A DNA stretch of 31,458 nt from an uncultured Collinsella sp. Lineage in GTDB: Bacteria > Actinomycetota > Coriobacteriia > Coriobacteriales > Coriobacteriaceae. Made by a program: the position numbers and the translations under genes. Below the pieces are notes generated by a model, which had not been told where the DNA came from, searched no databases, and worked only from the letters and a program-made list of their open reading frames with translations. How positions within the stretch are numbered: the first letter of the stretch is position 1; each line of letters opens with the position of its first letter. The stretch spans positions 1-31,458 of the forward strand of contig CAKUEZ010000016.1 of the NCBI GenBank assembly GCA_934646965.1, given 5' to 3'. This document shows positions 8,268 to 15,607 of the stretch, piece by piece.

Positions 8268-9398
8268 ATGCCCAACAAACCCGTGAAGATCATCATGCTT
8301 ACCGGCTACCTTGGTGCCGGCAAGACCACGCTGCTCAACCACATCCTTGCCAACGACGGTGGCATCCGCGCCGCCGTGATCGTCAATGATATCGGCGAGA
8401 TCAACGTCGACGCCAGCCTTATCGCCGACGGCGGCCTTTCCGAGACCGACGACCTCATCCCGCTCACCAACGGCTGCATCTGCTGCACACTTTCGGATGA
8501 CCTCGCCAACCAGCTGCAGGGCATCGCCGATTCGGGCAACTTCGACTACATCATCATCGAGGCCTCGGGCATCTGCGAGCCCATCCCCATCGCCTACACC
8601 ATCTCGAGCTTCTGCGACGAGGCAAAGGTAGGCGGCGAGCCCAAGCTCGCGCTCGACAATATCGTTGCCGTGGTCGACTGCGCTCGCATGTACGACGAGT
8701 TCAACGGCGGCCGCGATCTGCTGGCCGAGGATATCGACGAAGACGACATCGAGAGCCTGCTCATCCAGCAGATTGAGTTCTGCTCCACGCTGATCCTCAA
8801 CAAGACCGATACCGTCACGCCCGAGCAGATTGCCGAGCTCAAGGCCATCGTGCGCAGCCTGCAGAAGGATGCCGTGATCGTCGAGGCCCAAAACGGCGAG
8901 GTCCCCATGGAGGAGCTGCTCGACACCGACCGCTTCGACTTTATGCGCGCCTACAACTCCGCCGCCTGGATCGAGGCCATGGAGCATCCCGAGGAGCACG
9001 ACGACCCCGAGGTGCTGGAGTACGACATCGAGACCTTTGTGTACTCGCGTCGCAAGCCGTTTGACCTGCAGAAATTCACCGACTTTGTTGAGCAGGAGTG
9101 GCCCGACGAGGTCATTCGCGTTAAGGGTCCGCTGTGGCAGACTGGCGATCCGGACATGTGCTACATGTTTGAGCAGGCCGGCCACCAGATGCGCCTGATG
9201 GAGAACGGTCTGTTTGTCGATTCTGCGCCCGAGGGCGAGAAGCAGAAGATCATCGACGAGAACCCCGAGATCATGCAGATTTGGGACGACGAGACGGGCG
9301 ACCGCATGACGAGCCTGTGCATCATCGGCCGTCACATGGACAAGGACGCGCTCATCGCCGCCCTCGATGCCTGCCTGACCGACTGGCACCGCGCCTAG
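8268..9398 (+). CDS. CobW/YjiA-family G3E GTPase (metal chaperone type)
   Basis: The 376-residue protein has the G3E GTPase hallmarks: Walker A GYLGAGKTT (13-21), NDIGEINVD (40-48), the metal-binding CxCC motif (NGCICC, Cys70/72/73), the IIEASGICEP switch region and NKTD (178-181). A CobW C-terminal domain follows (about 265-376; VYSRRKPFD start). Family members insert or deliver metal ions such as zinc or cobalt to partner proteins, using GTP. The specific metal cannot be read from the sequence. The start at 8268 was chosen because AAAGGAGG lies 4-5 bp before it; that site falls inside the extension from an upstream in-frame ATG at 8247. A possible -10 (TATGAT, 8228-8233) precedes it without a clear -35. 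No adjacent target enzyme or metal transporter is evident. Confidence 0.93.
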   Translation: MPNKPVKIIMLTGYLGAGKTTLLNHILANDGGIRAAVIVNDIGEINVDASLIADGGLSETDDLIPLTNGCICCTLSDDLANQLQGIADSGNFDYIIIEASGICEPIPIAYTISSFCDEAKVGGEPKLALDNIVAVVDCARMYDEFNGGRDLLAEDIDEDDIESLLIQQIEFCSTLILNKTDTVTPEQIAELKAIVRSLQKDAVIVEAQNGEVPMEELLDTDRFDFMRAYNSAAWIEAMEHPEEHDDPEVLEYDIETFVYSRRKPFDLQKFTDFVEQEWPDEVIRVKGPLWQTGDPDMCYMFEQAGHQMRLMENGLFVDSAPEGEKQKIIDENPEIMQIWDDETGDRMTSLCIIGRHMDKDALIAALDACLTDWHRA

Positions 9399-9438
9399 GT
9401 TTATCGAGGCGGACCCTTCCGCCCGTTATGTAACCGCC

Positions 9439-9479
9439 AAACCACCACGAAGGTGCCTGTCCCCTTCGTGGTGGTTTTT
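9439..9479 (+). terminator. 15-bp hairpin with T-run after CobW gene; also in trmL leader
   Basis: Arms AAACCACCACGAAGG (9439-9453) and CCTTCGTGGTGGTTT (9463-9477) are perfect complements with a 9-nt loop, ending in TTTTT. It looks like a strong intrinsic terminator for the upstream GTPase gene. The loop and inner arm contain GGTGCCTGTCCCC, related to the cores of other palindromes in this window. Only about 12 bp separate it from the trmL ribosome binding site, leaving no room for a promoter. A smaller hairpin (GGCGGA/TCCGCC, 9408-9423) precedes it. Confidence 0.85.
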
Positions 9480-9500
9480 CGTTCTGAGCCAAGGAGATTC

Positions 9501-10100
9501 ATGTTCAATATCGTGCTGTATGCGCCCGAGATTCCGGCCAACACGGGCAACATTGGCCGCACCTGCGTGGTCACCGGCGCCCGCCTGCATCTGGTGGAGC
9601 CGCTGGGCTTTTCGCTCGACGACAAAACAGTACGTCGCGCCGGCCTGGGTTACTGGCAGAACTTGGACGTGACGACGTATGCCGGCTGGGAGGATTTCCT
9701 TGCCTGCAACGGCCTCTCCCCCGCCGATGAGCGTCTGCACTTACTAACCAAAAAGGCCCGCCGCACCTATGCACAGAGCACCTATCGCGACGGTGACTTT
9801 TTAGTCTTTGGCAGCGAGAGCTCGGGCATTCCCGAGCCACTGCTTGCCGCGGCGCCCGAGCGCTGCGAGCGCATCCCCATGCTGCGCGATTGCGACTCGC
9901 TCGACAACGCCGACGCCTGGGAAGCCCATGAGGAGTCGCTCGGGCACACCGAAGACAGCCACGAGGCCATCCTGCAGCAGGACATCTGCGGTAACTTCGT
10001 CAATCCCAACGACTACCGCATCAGCGCCCTCAACCTCTCCAACAGCGCCGCCATCGTCCTCTACGAGGCGCTGCGCCAGACAGGCTTTGCCGGGATGTGA
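9501..10100 (+). CDS. trmL: tRNA (cytidine/uridine-34 2'-O)-methyltransferase TrmL with an insertion
   Basis: This SPOUT-fold enzyme uses S-adenosylmethionine to methylate the ribose of wobble nucleotide 34 in certain leucine tRNAs. Diagnostic segments are NIVLYAPEIPANTGNIGRTC at the N terminus, EPLGFSLDDKTVRRAGLGYW, FGSESSGIPE and the knot motif LNLSNSAAIVLYEALRQ. At 199 residues it is longer than the roughly 155-residue norm. The extra 40-odd residues lie between RIPM (124-127) and SALNLSN (175-181), next to the SAM-binding knot, and are rich in acidic residues and His. The ATG at 9501 has AAGGAG at good spacing; the longer frame would start inside the terminator-like hairpin. The stop TGA (10098-10100) lies within a 31-bp palindrome and is preceded by ATG, giving a C-terminal Met. 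Confidence 0.92.
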   Translation: MFNIVLYAPEIPANTGNIGRTCVVTGARLHLVEPLGFSLDDKTVRRAGLGYWQNLDVTTYAGWEDFLACNGLSPADERLHLLTKKARRTYAQSTYRDGDFLVFGSESSGIPEPLLAAAPERCERIPMLRDCDSLDNADAWEAHEESLGHTEDSHEAILQQDICGNFVNPNDYRISALNLSNSAAIVLYEALRQTGFAGM

Positions 10101-10125
10101 CAGTGGGACAGTCCCTTTGTCACAT
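10095..10125. repeat. 31-bp palindrome, copy B (left edge of AAA+ island)
   Basis: Outer arms ATGTGACA (10095-10102) and TGTCACAT (10118-10125) are perfect. Inner GGGAC/GTCCC complement each other around a single A. It contains the trmL stop codon. On the minus strand it matches the copies at 11325-11355 and 15608-15638 (shared start ATGTGACAAAGGGAC). Confidence 0.85.
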
Positions 10126-10140
10126 TCGACTGGCGTTTAG

Positions 10141-10194
10141 TTAAATAGAATTAATCACTTTTAACTGAAATTAACTAGAATAAAATGAAGTTAA
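10141..10194 (+). repeat. TTAA repeats at exact 10-bp spacing upstream of AAA+ gene
   Basis: TTAA begins at 10141, 10151, 10161, 10171 and 10191, and the 10181 position has the degenerate TAAA. Decamers approximate TTAAYTRGAA. The block is very AT-rich compared with its surroundings and lies between palindrome B and the AAA+ gene's ribosome binding site. Spacing of about one helical turn puts all units on one DNA face, which suits cooperative protein binding or intrinsic bending. TAAAAT (10181-10186) could serve as a -10 element. Confidence 0.7.
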
Positions 10195-10218
10195 TCAGCG
10201 GTGCGGAAGGAGGGCGTT

Positions 10219-11319
10219 GTGGAATATCTCGAAAACCCGTTTACCCCTAGCTTTGGAGAGGTCCCCGCGCATCTTGCCGGAAGACAGCAGATTATTCGTG
10301 ATCTTGACCGTGCCTTCTTGAGTCAGCGCAGACGCCCGGAGCTGACCTCGATCTTCTCGGGAGCACGCGGAACCGGCAAGACTGCTCTTATGTCGTCACT
10401 TGTGACAAGGGCCGAATCCCACGGCTGGATAGCCGTAAAGACAACCGCGCTCCCAGGGATGCTTGAGGAAATCGAGCTCGGGGCAAAACGTGCCGCAGCC
10501 CACCTCATCGATCCGACTAACAACTTCGAAGTCACCGGTCTTGGAATCGCACCGCTCGGTAGCGTCGAAGTCAATCGTGTTCACGAGACATCGACCTGGC
10601 GTTATCGTATGAGCGATATCATCGACCAACTCAACGAGGCCGGCACCGGACTGCTCATCACGGTTGATGAGGTTGATCCGACACTCGACGAGATGATCCA
10701 GCTCGCAGCCACATATCAGCACTTTGTGACTGACGGAAAGCGCGTCGCCCTGCTCATGGCGGGACTTCCCAACAACGTCTCGACACTGCTGAGCCATAAA
10801 ACGGTCTCGTTTCTTCGCCGTGCTCAGCAATATCATCTGGGGCGAATCGCCGACCACGATGTGCGTGAGGCCCTAATCCGAACTATCCAGGAAAACGACC
10901 GCTTGGCGGATGCCGAGGGAATCGATAAGGCCGTTCGCTCGATTTCGGGCTTTCCCTTCCTTTTGCAGCTTGTGGGTTACCGCGCCTGGGATCTCACGAG
11001 CAACTCGAGAGAAATATCGTCTCGCGACTTTGACCAGGGAATCAAAATCGCACGCGACGAAATGGACGACCGGATCCTCGCGGCGACCTATCGGGAACTC
11101 ACTGCAGAGGACAAGCGATTCCTCATCGCCATGCTCGATGACGAGGAAGAGTCCACCACCGCCGACCTTGTCGAGCGCCTTAAGCGTTCGCCGCAACAGG
11201 TCTCCCGCTACCGACGCCGCATGATAGACGCAGGCATTATTGGGGAATGCGGGCGCGGTATCGTCGCTTTTGAATTACCGTTCTTCCGCGACTATCTCGC
11301 CGCTCAATGCGTGAAATAG
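10219..11319 (+). CDS. AAA+ ATPase with C-terminal winged-helix-like region (paralogue 1)
   Basis: The 366-residue protein opens with the ENPFTP...HLAGR lead common to Orc1/AAA_16-like ATPases. It has Walker A GARGTGKT (48-55), Walker B LLITVDEVD (145-153), a sensor-like segment MAGLPNNVSTLL, an arginine-rich FLRRAQQ, and the lid motif FPFLLQLVGYRAWD. The C-terminal 80 residues resemble a winged helix (TTADLVERLKRSPQQVSRYRRRMIDAGII). The GTG at 10219 was chosen because AAGGAGG (10207-10213) sits 5 bp before it. The other minus-strand AAA+ protein in this window shares motif order and many residues (AGLP, FLRRAQQ, QLVGY), so the two are paralogues. No effector domain is fused and no partner is on this strand. 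Autoregulation through the 10-bp repeats is an inference. Its biological function is unknown. Confidence 0.88.
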   Translation: MEYLENPFTPSFGEVPAHLAGRQQIIRDLDRAFLSQRRRPELTSIFSGARGTGKTALMSSLVTRAESHGWIAVKTTALPGMLEEIELGAKRAAAHLIDPTNNFEVTGLGIAPLGSVEVNRVHETSTWRYRMSDIIDQLNEAGTGLLITVDEVDPTLDEMIQLAATYQHFVTDGKRVALLMAGLPNNVSTLLSHKTVSFLRRAQQYHLGRIADHDVREALIRTIQENDRLADAEGIDKAVRSISGFPFLLQLVGYRAWDLTSNSREISSRDFDQGIKIARDEMDDRILAATYRELTAEDKRFLIAMLDDEEESTTADLVERLKRSPQQVSRYRRRMIDAGIIGECGRGIVAFELPFFRDYLAAQCVK

Positions 11320-11324
11320 GCCGC

Positions 11325-11355
11325 ATGTGACAAAGGGACTGCCCCTTTGTCACAT
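11325..11355. repeat. 31-bp palindrome, copy C (between convergent units)
   Basis: Arms ATGTGACAAAGGG (11325-11337) and CCCTTTGTCACAT (11343-11355) form a perfect 13-bp stem with a 5-nt loop. It is the most symmetrical of the three copies. It lies 5 bp after the AAA+ stop and 4 bp from the stop of the convergent UvrA-like gene, so it may block read-through in both directions, although no T-run is present. Confidence 0.85.
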
Positions 11356-11359
11356 TCGC

Positions 11360-13852
11360 TTATAGGTAACGGCCGGTGATGCTCTTGGAGCAAGCCGCAA
11401 TGTCTGCCGGCGCACCGGCGCAGACGATTTGACCGCCGGCGTCGCCGCCGCCCGGGCCCATATCGATCACATAGTCGGCGTTGCGGATGAGGTCGAGGTC
11501 ATGCTCGATCACGATGACCGTGGCGCCCTTGGCAACGAGGCCGTCGAACACGCTCAGCAGCACCTGCACATCGAGCGGGTGCAGGCCGATTGTGGGCTCG
11601 TCAAACACGAACACGGCATCGTTCTGCACGCGACTCATCTCGCTCGCGAGCTTCAGGCGCTGTGCCTCGCCGCCCGAGAGCGCCGGCGTGGGCTCGCCGA
11701 GCGTCAGGTAGCCCAAGCCTAGGTCGTGCAAGGTCTGCAGGCGCGCCTGAACTTTCTTGAGTCCCACCGTGGCATCGAGGGCCTCGTCCACACTCATGTC
11801 CATGAGCTGCGGTAGCGTGAGTAGACTGCCGTCCTTGCCCTCGCGATGGATATGCGAGGCGGCCTCGGCGTAGCGCGAGCCGCGGCATGCCGGGCAGACG
11901 ATCTCGACATCGGGCAGAAACTGCACGTCAAGCGATATGGAGCCCGTGCCGTCACACGTGGGACAGCGCAGGGCACCGGTGTTGTAGCTAAAGGCGCCCG
12001 CCTTGTAGCCGGCCGCTTTGGCCTCGGGCGTACGGGCGAAGGCTCGACGCAGCTCATCATGGATATCGGCATAGGTCGCCACCGTCGAGCGCACGTTGGC
12101 ACCAATGGGCGTGGCATCGATGAGGTTGGCACGGGCGATACCCTCGGCATCGACCCAGCGCACATGGATCGGCAGGCGCTCGCCGGCTGCTTGCGCCTTA
12201 AGCGCGGGGATGAGCGTCTCGAGCACGAGCGTTGTCTTACCTGAACCAGAAACACCCGTCACCGCGACGAGCCTGCCGCGCGGGATATCAACTTCGAGCG
12301 GCTTAACGGTATGGATCGCGTCAGTCGCCATGCAGATATGGCCCTGGTCAAACATCTCGTCGTCGGTCACCTGCGGACGCAAGCGCTTGGGGTTTGAGCG
12401 GAGGAACGGCGCAATGCGGCTGCTCTGCGATTGCTCGACCTCATCCACCGTCCCGGCAGCAATCACGTTGCCGCCGCCCGCTCCGGCAACGGGGCCCATC
12501 TCGACCAGATAGTCGGCTTCCGCCAGCACGCGTGTATCGTGGTCGACGACGACCACCGTGTTGCCATCGCCCACCAGGTCGCGCATCACGCCCACCAGGC
12601 CGTCAACGTTGGCCGGATGCAAACCGATCGAAGGCTCGTCCAACACGTAGAGCACGCCCGTCGAGCGATTTCGCACCACGCGGGCAAGCTGCACGCGCTG
12701 ACGCTCGCCCGTGGAGAGCGTGGCACCAGCACGATCGAGCGAGAGATAGTCAAGCCCCAGATCGACCAAGCGGCGCGCCGTGCTCAAAAACGAATCGCAA
12801 ATGTCCGTCGCCATGGGCCGCATCTCGCCCGGCAACGACGCGGGCACGCCACGTACCCATTCGATCGCCTCGCCCAGCGTCATAGCTGCCGCCTGTGCCA
12901 GATTGATACCGCGTACCTGGGGCTGACGCGCCGCCTCGGAAAGCCGCGTGCCGCCGCAATCACGGCACGGCCCCTCGCGCAAAAAGCGCGCAACACGTTT
13001 GAGGCCCTTGTCGTCCTTGACCTTGGCAAGCGCATTCTCGACGGTATAGACGGCGTTGTAATAGGTAAAATCGAGCGGCGTGGCGCCCTCGCCGTTTTTG
13101 GGCACGTAGAGGATGTGCTTCTTAACCGCCGGACCATGGAACACGATATCGCGCTCATGCGCTGTGAGCTGGTTAAACGGCACGTTGGTGCGCACGCCCA
13201 TCTCGCCGGCCACCTGCTTCATCAGGTCCCACATGAGCGTGCCCCAGGGAAGCACCGCGCCTTCGTTGATGGTCTTTGACTCGTCGGGTACCAGGCTCGC
13301 CTCGTCCACCTCGCGCATAACGCCGGTGCCGCCGCAGGTGGGGCACGCGCCGCCGCTGTTAAAGGCAAGATCCTCGGCACTCGGCGCGTAGAACTCGCGG
13401 CCGCATGACGGACACACAAGTGACAGACCGGCCGCCACATTGAGGCTCGGCTCCACGCGCACTCCGCAGTGCGGACACACGTGATGGGCGCAGCGGCTAA
13501 AGAGCAGGCGCAGGCTGTTGTTGAGCTCGGTCATGGTGCCAAAAGTGGAGCGCACGCCCGGCACGCTCGGGCGCTGGTGCAATGCGAGCGCCGCCGGCAC
13601 GTGCAGCACCTCGTCCACCTGGGCATGTTCTGCCTGCGTTAGGCGACGGCGGGTATAGGTGCTGAGCGCCTCCAGGTAACGGCGCGAGCCCTCGGCATAG
13701 AGAACTCCCAGCGCCAGCGAGCTCTTGCCCGAGCCCGACACGCCGGCAATACCCACGAGCTTTCCCAGCGGAATATCGATATCGATGTCCTTGAGGTTAT
13801 GGACACGCGCACCACGCACCTCGATAGCGCTTGGTTGCTGCGACACCGTCAT
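11360..13852 (-). CDS. UvrA-like ABC ATPase without UvrB-binding domain (UvrA2 type)
   Basis: The 830-residue protein contains two ABC ATPase halves: Walker A GVSGSGKS (37-44) and a second GVSGSGKTT, signatures LSTGERQRVQLAR and LSGGEAQRLKLAS, and two DEPTIGLHP/DEPSIGLHP Walker B regions. UvrA-type zinc modules are present (CPHC...CPSC, CPTCGG, CRDCGG, CPTCDG...CPAC). Canonical UvrA is about 940 residues. Here the sequence passes from RSTFGTMTELNNSLRLLFSR through CPHC directly to the next zinc module, so the roughly 110-residue UvrB-binding domain appears absent. That places it with UvrA2/self-resistance-type proteins, which may protect DNA or aid tolerance without normal excision. The start overlaps the upstream GNAT stop by 4 bp (ATGA), indicating translational coupling. 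It is the last gene of the AAA+/GNAT/UvrA-like operon. Confidence 0.92.
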   Translation of the reverse strand: MTVSQQPSAIEVRGARVHNLKDIDIDIPLGKLVGIAGVSGSGKSSLALGVLYAEGSRRYLEALSTYTRRRLTQAEHAQVDEVLHVPAALALHQRPSVPGVRSTFGTMTELNNSLRLLFSRCAHHVCPHCGVRVEPSLNVAAGLSLVCPSCGREFYAPSAEDLAFNSGGACPTCGGTGVMREVDEASLVPDESKTINEGAVLPWGTLMWDLMKQVAGEMGVRTNVPFNQLTAHERDIVFHGPAVKKHILYVPKNGEGATPLDFTYYNAVYTVENALAKVKDDKGLKRVARFLREGPCRDCGGTRLSEAARQPQVRGINLAQAAAMTLGEAIEWVRGVPASLPGEMRPMATDICDSFLSTARRLVDLGLDYLSLDRAGATLSTGERQRVQLARVVRNRSTGVLYVLDEPSIGLHPANVDGLVGVMRDLVGDGNTVVVVDHDTRVLAEADYLVEMGPVAGAGGGNVIAAGTVDEVEQSQSSRIAPFLRSNPKRLRPQVTDDEMFDQGHICMATDAIHTVKPLEVDIPRGRLVAVTGVSGSGKTTLVLETLIPALKAQAAGERLPIHVRWVDAEGIARANLIDATPIGANVRSTVATYADIHDELRRAFARTPEAKAAGYKAGAFSYNTGALRCPTCDGTGSISLDVQFLPDVEIVCPACRGSRYAEAASHIHREGKDGSLLTLPQLMDMSVDEALDATVGLKKVQARLQTLHDLGLGYLTLGEPTPALSGGEAQRLKLASEMSRVQNDAVFVFDEPTIGLHPLDVQVLLSVFDGLVAKGATVIVIEHDLDLIRNADYVIDMGPGGGDAGGQIVCAGAPADIAACSKSITGRYL

Positions 13853-14406
13853 CGCTCCCCTTCTGCCTGCCCGCGCCAGTCGTCGCAGGTCAAATGCGTA
13901 AAGTACTCGGTACGCACATCGCCCATGAGCTCGCAGGGCACGTCGTACTCAACGTGATGGGGCGCGAACCCACATTTTTGCTGCACGCGTAACGACTTGC
14001 TATTGCCCTCATAGTATCCGCACCAAAGCGCCTTGCAGCCAAGTGTTTCGAACGCATAGCGCTGCATGGCTCGCACCGCTTCGGGAGCAAAACCTCGGCC
14101 CCAGAACGGCTTGGCGATCCAGTACCCCACTTCGAGTTCGAGACCGTCACCTTGGTGGCTTGTTTCGCAGCGAGATGGCATCAATCCAATGCAGCCCACG
14201 GGCTCGTCTGTCCCAGCCAGACAAACGGCAAAGGTATGGGGCGCGGAAAAGACCGTTCGAATGATCTCCCCACTTTCTTCAATGCTTCGATGGGGTGGCC
14301 AACCTGCGGCCGGGCCCACCTCTGGATCGCTCGCATATGTAAACAGACTCGCCGCATCCGTCTCGTGCCACGGGCGAAGCGTCAAACGCTCAGTTTGAAT
14401 CACCAT
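13849..14406 (-). CDS. RimJ/RimL-type GNAT N-acetyltransferase
   Basis: The 185-residue protein starts IQTERLTLRPWHETDAASLF, the standard opening of the RimJ/RimL/Acetyltransf_3 family. It has the beta4/acetyl-CoA region ELEVGYWIAKPFWGRGFAPEAV, with the pyrophosphate-binding GRGFA variant of the Q/RxxGxG/A motif, followed by NSKSLRVQQKCGF. It should transfer an acetyl group from acetyl-CoA to an amine on a protein terminus or small molecule; the substrate is unknown. It starts 14 bp after the AAA+ gene stop, with GTGAGG as ribosome binding site, and its stop overlaps the start of the UvrA-like gene. This fixed arrangement suggests one mRNA. Pairing with a UvrA2-like protein is reminiscent of self-resistance clusters, but this is an inference only. 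Confidence 0.9.
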   Translation of the reverse strand: MVIQTERLTLRPWHETDAASLFTYASDPEVGPAAGWPPHRSIEESGEIIRTVFSAPHTFAVCLAGTDEPVGCIGLMPSRCETSHQGDGLELEVGYWIAKPFWGRGFAPEAVRAMQRYAFETLGCKALWCGYYEGNSKSLRVQQKCGFAPHHVEYDVPCELMGDVRTEYFTHLTCDDWRGQAEGER

Positions 14407-14420
14407 GTTTTGACCTCACA

Positions 14421-15539
14421 TCACTCGTGCCATAGAACGCGATCGCGGATGTATTCGCCGAGCATGGGCACGGTAAAGCGGACGAGGCCGTATCCGGCAG
14501 CCTCAATGACGCGCTCGCGAATCAGGCTTGCGCGGTACTTGCTCGCCCAACTCTGGGTGCGGTCGCAGCGCTCAATGATATCCGCCATGCGCGTCGGCCT
14601 ACCCTCGTCAACCGCCATCGCCTCGATAAACAGACGCTGCGGGCTGCGCAGCCCGTAATACAGGGGCGCGTCGACCGCTTCGTAGAACTCGGAAACGGCG
14701 TCTGCGTAACCGGCCTCGACGTCGCGTTCTTCAATGGCCTGTGAGCCACGCCGGGCAGCAGATCGCCACATGTAATAGCCCACGAGCTGAACCATGTAGG
14801 GATGGCCCATACTCTTGCGCGCCGCAAGGTCCGCCGTCTCCGCATCAACGCAAAGGCCAGCGTCTTTGACCGTCTGGACATATGAATCGCGCACCTTGGG
14901 CAAAGAAATCGCCCCCAGCGTACGCTGCTGGGCACGCCGCAAAAACGTCACGCTCGGTTCTTCGAGCAGGTCGTCGACCATACTGGGCAAGCCGGCAAAA
15001 ACAAGGGCAAGACCGCGCTGGTCGCTATCGGGCAGGCCTGTGGCATCCTGGTCTCCCAGCACCTGCTGGTAGAGAACGGCCAAGGCGGCCAGCTCCTCGA
15101 TAGATGCCGACTGGGCCTCGTCAATCGCAAACAGAATGCCCTTGCCCGGCCCGAGCTTCTTAAGGCGCTCGTTAACCAGCCCGCGCATTGTCTCGCCTTT
15201 TGCCCGCGCCGCCTCGACTGACATCCGGCCAGATGACGGACCGAATTCCATTGATGTCACAACCGGCTTATTCGAGCGAAGCGCGTCGGACAGACGGTCA
15301 CACAGCCCAAGTGAAGCAGAATCGGAGACAACCGCCCATCCGCGCTCTGCCACCAGGCGCTGCAACTCGCGCAGGAGAACCGTTTTGCCACAGCCACGGT
15401 TTCCCGTAACGAGCATGAGTCTGCCGGGGGCACCGGCACCGTTGTCGAGCCCCTCCTCGAAATCTTCGATGACCGACTCGCGGCCAATAAGCATCGGAGG
15501 CCGCTTGCCAGCCGTTGGCTTAAAGGGATTTGGATTCAT
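14421..15539 (-). CDS. AAA+ ATPase with C-terminal winged-helix-like region (paralogue 2)
   Basis: The 372-residue protein is paralogous to the AAA+ ATPase at 10219-11319. It has the opening NPNPFKPTAGKRPPMLIGR, Walker A GNRGCGKT (46-53), Walker B GILFAIDEAQ (134-143), FAGLPSMVDDLL, FLRRAQQRTLG, the lid segment HPYMVQLVGYYMWR and a C-terminal region ending SKYRASLIRERVIEAAGYGLVRFTVPMLGEYI, comparable to the winged-helix-like end of paralogue 1. Walker B has DEAQ here and DEVD in the paralogue, so both retain the catalytic Asp-Glu pair. A CGAGGAGG-type ribosome binding site precedes the ATG. It is the first gene of an operon with a GNAT and a UvrA-like protein. Function is unknown. A regulatory or stress-sensing NTPase, possibly acting on its own promoter repeats, is the simplest guess. 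Confidence 0.88.
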   Translation of the reverse strand: MNPNPFKPTAGKRPPMLIGRESVIEDFEEGLDNGAGAPGRLMLVTGNRGCGKTVLLRELQRLVAERGWAVVSDSASLGLCDRLSDALRSNKPVVTSMEFGPSSGRMSVEAARAKGETMRGLVNERLKKLGPGKGILFAIDEAQSASIEELAALAVLYQQVLGDQDATGLPDSDQRGLALVFAGLPSMVDDLLEEPSVTFLRRAQQRTLGAISLPKVRDSYVQTVKDAGLCVDAETADLAARKSMGHPYMVQLVGYYMWRSAARRGSQAIEERDVEAGYADAVSEFYEAVDAPLYYGLRSPQRLFIEAMAVDEGRPTRMADIIERCDRTQSWASKYRASLIRERVIEAAGYGLVRFTVPMLGEYIRDRVLWHE

Positions 15540-15574
15540 GCCGGCCTCCTCGGATTGGCAAACGCTGTTAATAG

Positions 15575-15604
15575 TTATACCAACTTATACCGAGTTGTAC
15601 CAAC
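15575..15604 (-). repeat. Three 10-bp tandem repeats upstream of AAA+ paralogue 2
   Basis: In gene direction the units are GTTGGTACAA, CTCGGTATAA and GTTGGTATAA, immediately followed by a diverged unit CTATTAACAG (15574-15565). They begin 3 bp from palindrome D and end about 35 bp before the ATG. A possible promoter is embedded: TTGGTA as -35, 18 bp, then TATAAC as -10, so a protein bound to the repeats would control initiation. The sequence differs from the TTAA repeats before paralogue 1, but the 10-bp period is the same. Confidence 0.7.
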
Positions 15605-15607
15605 AGG

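Noticed and set aside
10095..11355. Lone AAA+ gene with flanking palindromes as a classical insertion sequence
   Set aside because: No transposase domain is present, and no target-site duplication could be recognised at the palindrome edges.
12431..13279. 282-codon plus-strand frame opposite the UvrA-like gene
   Set aside because: It is the complement of clear UvrA-like coding sequence with conserved motifs, and is a product of G+C-rich codon bias.
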